Source of the DNA: Dehalococcoides mccartyi
GTDB lineage: Bacteria > Chloroflexota > Dehalococcoidia > UBA2979
Length of the DNA stretch: 7,336 bases
Assembly (NCBI GenBank): GCA_945888895.1
Contig: CAMDAY010000110.1
Span: forward strand, 1-7,336
Direction of reading: 5' to 3'
Shown: positions 5,643 through 7,336 of the stretch, piece by piece
How positions within the stretch are numbered: position 1 is the first letter of the stretch
Layout of the letters: each line of letters starts with the position of its first letter
Position numbers and translations under genes: made by a program
The notes under the pieces: model-generated
Told to the model about the DNA's origin: nothing
Seen by the model: only the letters and a program-made list of their open reading frames with translations
Databases searched by the model: none

Positions 5643-6494
5643 TTACGCGCGCACGGGCCAGTGGATCGGCGGGCGCTGATCGCGCATGCGACCGCCACCC
5701 CCGCCACGTCTGAGCATCACGATCTCCGCGAGGATCGACAGGGCGATCTCCTCGGGCGTCTCGGCGCCCAGGTCGATGCCGACCGGGGTGCTGACCGCCT
5801 CGAGCGCGGCCTGGTCGAAGCCCTCCTCGGCGAGGTGCTGGATCACCGTCGCCGTGCGCCGCTTGCTGCCGATCATGCCGATGTAGCCCGCACCTCGTCC
5901 GACGACCGCGCGCAGCCCGTCCTCGTCCTGCTTGTGCCCGCGCGACACGAGGACGATGTAGTCCTGCGGCCCAAACGTCATGGCGGTGAGAGCCTCGGTG
6001 CTATCGCCGTTGTGGATCGCCACCGCCATCGCGAAGCGCTCCTTGTTCGCGAACTCCTCGCGGTCATCCACGACCGTGACGTCGAAGCCCACGTAGTCGC
6101 CGATGGTGGCCACGGCGAGGCCGACGTGGCCGCCGCCGATGACGACCAGCCGCGCGGGGGCCTCGAACAGCTGCACCATGACCTCGGCGTCGCCGGTGTG
6201 CGCCTGCGACCGGCGCGTCGAGGTGCGACCGTCCTGCCCGACGTACAGCGTCTGCAGCACGACGCGCGGGAACTCGGTCAGCGCCGCCATCGCCAGCTCG
6301 TGGACGGCATCGTCGAGGACGGCGGTGCCCAGCGTGCCGACCCGATGCCCGTCCGCGCCGACGAGGAGCTTGTCGCCGGGCGTCGCAACGGGCGGGTCGC
6401 CGGCCTCGGTCACCGTTGCGGTGACGACCAGCGGGCCGCCCTCCAGCGCCGTCTCGATCTCCTGCACGATCTGGATGCGCGTCATCGCGTCCAT
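5643..6494 (-). CDS. XdhC-family protein with intact Rossmann domain, degenerate N-terminal half
   Basis: Molybdenum-hydroxylase maturation factor of the XdhC/CoxI family, 283 aa. The C-terminal half is a canonical XdhC Rossmann domain: LVVIGGGHVGLAVA (116-129), VVDDREEFAN (141-150), VSRGHKQDEDGL (183-194), GYIGMIGSKRR (203-213) and TPVGIDLGAETPEEIALSI (236-254), ending in a glycine-rich linker and RPPIHWP. The N-terminal half looks like a worn XdhC_CoxI domain: where IGGGCxE is expected it reads VGTLGTAVLDDAV (52-64), with no cysteine. The separate small XdhC protein keeps that motif. The frame extends to a GTG at 6531-6533 without a ribosome site; I choose the ATG at 6492-6494, with GGGA six bases upstream. 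Another ATG three codons later is possible. The target enzyme is unknown; it could belong to the xanthine-dehydrogenase or aerobic CO-dehydrogenase group. Confidence 0.9.
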   Translation of the reverse strand: MDAMTRIQIVQEIETALEGGPLVVTATVTEAGDPPVATPGDKLLVGADGHRVGTLGTAVLDDAVHELAMAALTEFPRVVLQTLYVGQDGRTSTRRSQAHTGDAEVMVQLFEAPARLVVIGGGHVGLAVATIGDYVGFDVTVVDDREEFANKERFAMAVAIHNGDSTEALTAMTFGPQDYIVLVSRGHKQDEDGLRAVVGRGAGYIGMIGSKRRTATVIQHLAEEGFDQAALEAVSTPVGIDLGAETPEEIALSILAEIVMLRRGGGGGRMRDQRPPIHWPVRA

Positions 6495-6577
6495 CGAGCG
6501 TCCCGTCCTGCTGCGATCACCCCTCGCGCCCACCTGGGCGCAGGTGCGTCGAGGTGCCCGGGTAGTCTGCGCGCTCG

Positions 6578-6583
6578 ATCATA
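6578..6583 (-). promoter_or_regulatory. Possible -10 box (TATGAT) of the large xdhC gene
   Basis: TATGAT on the minus strand is followed by CGAGCGCGCAGA, much like the TATGATGAGCGCAGA before the small xdhC gene. It stands 83 bases before the ATG, in a 150-base gap after the DUF1232 stop. No -35 hexamer is evident at the normal distance. Confidence 0.25.
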
Positions 6584-6644
6584 CGCCCGAGCCTTTTAGC
6601 GCTCCGCGGGCGACGACGCCGTGCTGTGGTGCGCGACGGGGGCC

Positions 6645-7022
6645 CTAGGGCCGCTGCGGCGTGATCGCGAAATGCTCCGCGATCACCGCGCGCGACGTGA
6701 AGCGCAGCACGATCCACAGCGCACCGGCGACGATCAGCAGATCGTCGAGCTGGCCGAGCACAGGGATGAAGTCCGGAATGATGTCGATCGGGGACGCGAG
6801 GTACATCAGCAACGGTACCGGCAGCAGCCGCACGAACCACGGCACGCGGGGGTCACGCACCAGCCCCCACACGGCCCGGAACGACCGTCGCCAGCCGAGC
6901 TCTTCGAGGTCCTCGATGAACGCGCGTACCCACGGGTCGCGCCACGCGAGCGCGCCGCCGATGCCGAGCGACAGCAGCACGAGGACGATCGGGGTCAGGT
7001 ACCAGAGCCACACTGCCCACAT
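6645..7022 (-). CDS. DUF1232 (YkvA-like) membrane protein
   Basis: Uncharacterised small membrane protein of the DUF1232/YkvA family; no biochemical role is established. The 125-residue product has an N-terminal hydrophobic helix (about 4-27, YLTPIVLVLLSLGIG within it), a charged amphipathic middle (RAFIEDLEELGWRRSFRAVW), then the family signature YLASPIDIIPDFIPVLGQLD (74-93) followed by a second hydrophobic stretch DLLIVAGALWIVLRF. The frame opens further upstream to a GTG at 7059-7061, but that start lies inside repeat copy D and adds 13 residues without family resemblance. I therefore choose the ATG at 7020-7022, although its ribosome site is weak (GGA nine bases upstream). The stop codon lies in the palindrome GGCCCTAGGGCC (6641-6652). 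No link to the xdhC genes is implied beyond shared strand. Confidence 0.88.
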   Translation of the reverse strand: MWAVWLWYLTPIVLVLLSLGIGGALAWRDPWVRAFIEDLEELGWRRSFRAVWGLVRDPRVPWFVRLLPVPLLMYLASPIDIIPDFIPVLGQLDDLLIVAGALWIVLRFTSRAVIAEHFAITPQRP

Positions 7023-7054
7023 CGAAGCCCGTCCATCTCCAGGCGCATGGTGCG

Positions 7055-7097
7055 CCCTCACCCCCGCCCGCTCCCGCTGCGCAGGAGAGGGAGCCGA
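7055..7097 (+). repeat. Degenerate palindromic repeat, copy D
   Basis: Begins CCCTCACCCCCGCCCGC and continues into an imperfect stem with GCTCCC (7070-7075) and GGGAGC (7089-7094). The run of C-rich sequence followed by a CCC-GCG-GGAG type hairpin has the same layout as the first part of copies A-C, in the orientation of copy A, but base identity is clearly lower. It may be a distant member of the same family or an independent C-rich palindrome. It occupies the leader of the DUF1232 gene. Confidence 0.4.
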
Positions 7098-7211
7098 GGT
7101 GCGCGCAGTCTGACAGAGTTTGCCGGGGCATGGGAGGCGGCCGTGCGGCTCTCTCGCTCGCTCTGCATGCCGTTGTGGGGGCGGTTCGAATCACATGCAC
7201 GGACTCAGCGC

Positions 7212-7336
7212 GGCCACATCAAGTTCCGCCGGGAGTGTGAGGGGGGGCAGCTCCTCACAGTTGGTTCTCTTCTGCTGAACCCCTCCCGCGGAGGGAGGGG
7301 GCAGGGGGTGGGCCGCCCCCCGGTTGAACCTCGAAC
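7212..7336 (-). repeat. Dispersed palindromic repeat, copy B (reaches window edge)
   Basis: Inverted relative of 887-1011. Hairpins in matching places are TGTGAGG/CCTCACA (7236-7259), GGTTC/GAACC around 7263-7281 and CCCCTCCC/GGGAGGGG (7280-7300). Differences from copy A lie mostly in the loops and in the lengths of C/G runs, while the stems are kept. The outer edge is identical (GTTCGAGGTTCAACC as the reverse complement of the last bases of the window), so the element may continue past 7336. It contains no coding sequence. Confidence 0.85.

Larger units (their letters stand above)
7023..7336. other. Gene-free end of the window with two repeats
   Basis: No credible protein is seen on either strand. 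The stretch holds repeat copy D next to the DUF1232 gene, about 115 bases with only an outer 6-bp inverted match (GGCATG/CATGCC, 7127-7171), and repeat copy B reaching the window edge. A GGTTCGAATC string near 7177-7186 resembles a tRNA T-loop, but the flanking bases do not pair. Confidence 0.55.

Noticed and set aside
5661..6599. Plus-strand open frame of about 312 codons opposite the large xdhC gene
   Set aside because: Pure antisense shadow; the minus strand carries canonical XdhC motifs across the same bases.
7160..7200. Possible tRNA, suggested by GGTTCGAATC
   Set aside because: The bases on both sides of the T-loop-like string do not form a T-stem, and no acceptor, D or anticodon arm is found.
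887..7336. Repeats A and B as terminal inverted repeats of a 6.2-kb transposon
   Set aside because: The enclosed genes are mostly core functions (murT, gatD, tatA, xdhC) with no transposase or recombinase, and a third related copy lies inside, so a dispersed repeat family is the better explanation.

Overview
This is a GC-rich bacterial window in which every gene I can support lies on the minus strand. The gene set is an Lgt lipoprotein transferase, the MurT/GatD pair that amidates lipid II, a TatA Tat-pore subunit, a split XdhC pair and a YkvA/DUF1232 membrane protein. MurT/GatD is known mainly from Gram-positive-type lineages (Firmicutes, Actinobacteria, Chloroflexota). Together with the style of the TatA and Lgt sequences, this suggests a Chloroflexota- or Actinobacteria-like organism. 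That placement is an inference from protein style, not a proven identification.

Layout in the direction of transcription, from right to left. (1) 7336-7023: a gene-poor end with a dispersed palindromic repeat (copy B, cut by the window edge) and a degenerate relative (copy D). (2) 7022-6645: a DUF1232 membrane protein. (3) 6494-5643: the large XdhC-like protein with a complete Rossmann half. (4) 5642-5178: about 465 bases without a convincing gene, holding a strong hairpin (13 pairs including one G-U, GAAA loop in minus-strand RNA). (5) 5177-4866: a small XdhC_CoxI-domain protein carrying the IGGGC motif that the large one lacks. (6) 4677-4465: tatA, followed by a GC-rich hairpin. (7) 4357-1279: a tightly coupled operon of a HAD-family hydrolase, murT and gatD, with 4-base GTGA stop/start overlaps at both junctions. 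(8) 1278-759: 520 gene-free bases with repeat copies C and A and a perfect 11-bp palindrome just upstream of lgt. (9) 758-1: lgt, whose last codons lie beyond the window.

Two themes run through the genes. HAD-murT-gatD and lgt concern the cell envelope: MurT activates and GatD amidates the D-glutamate of lipid II, and Lgt lipidates lipoprotein precursors. The two XdhC proteins concern maturation of a molybdenum hydroxylase that is not in the window, with each apparently keeping the half that the other has lost.

I see no CRISPR array, tRNA, rRNA, insertion sequence, transposase or phage gene. I found no clearly new defence or mobile system. The least explained features are the multi-hairpin repeat family (a 125-bp pair in inverted orientation at the two ends, plus two shorter relatives), the palindrome before lgt, the hairpin between the xdhC genes, and the HAD protein locked into the murT-gatD operon.
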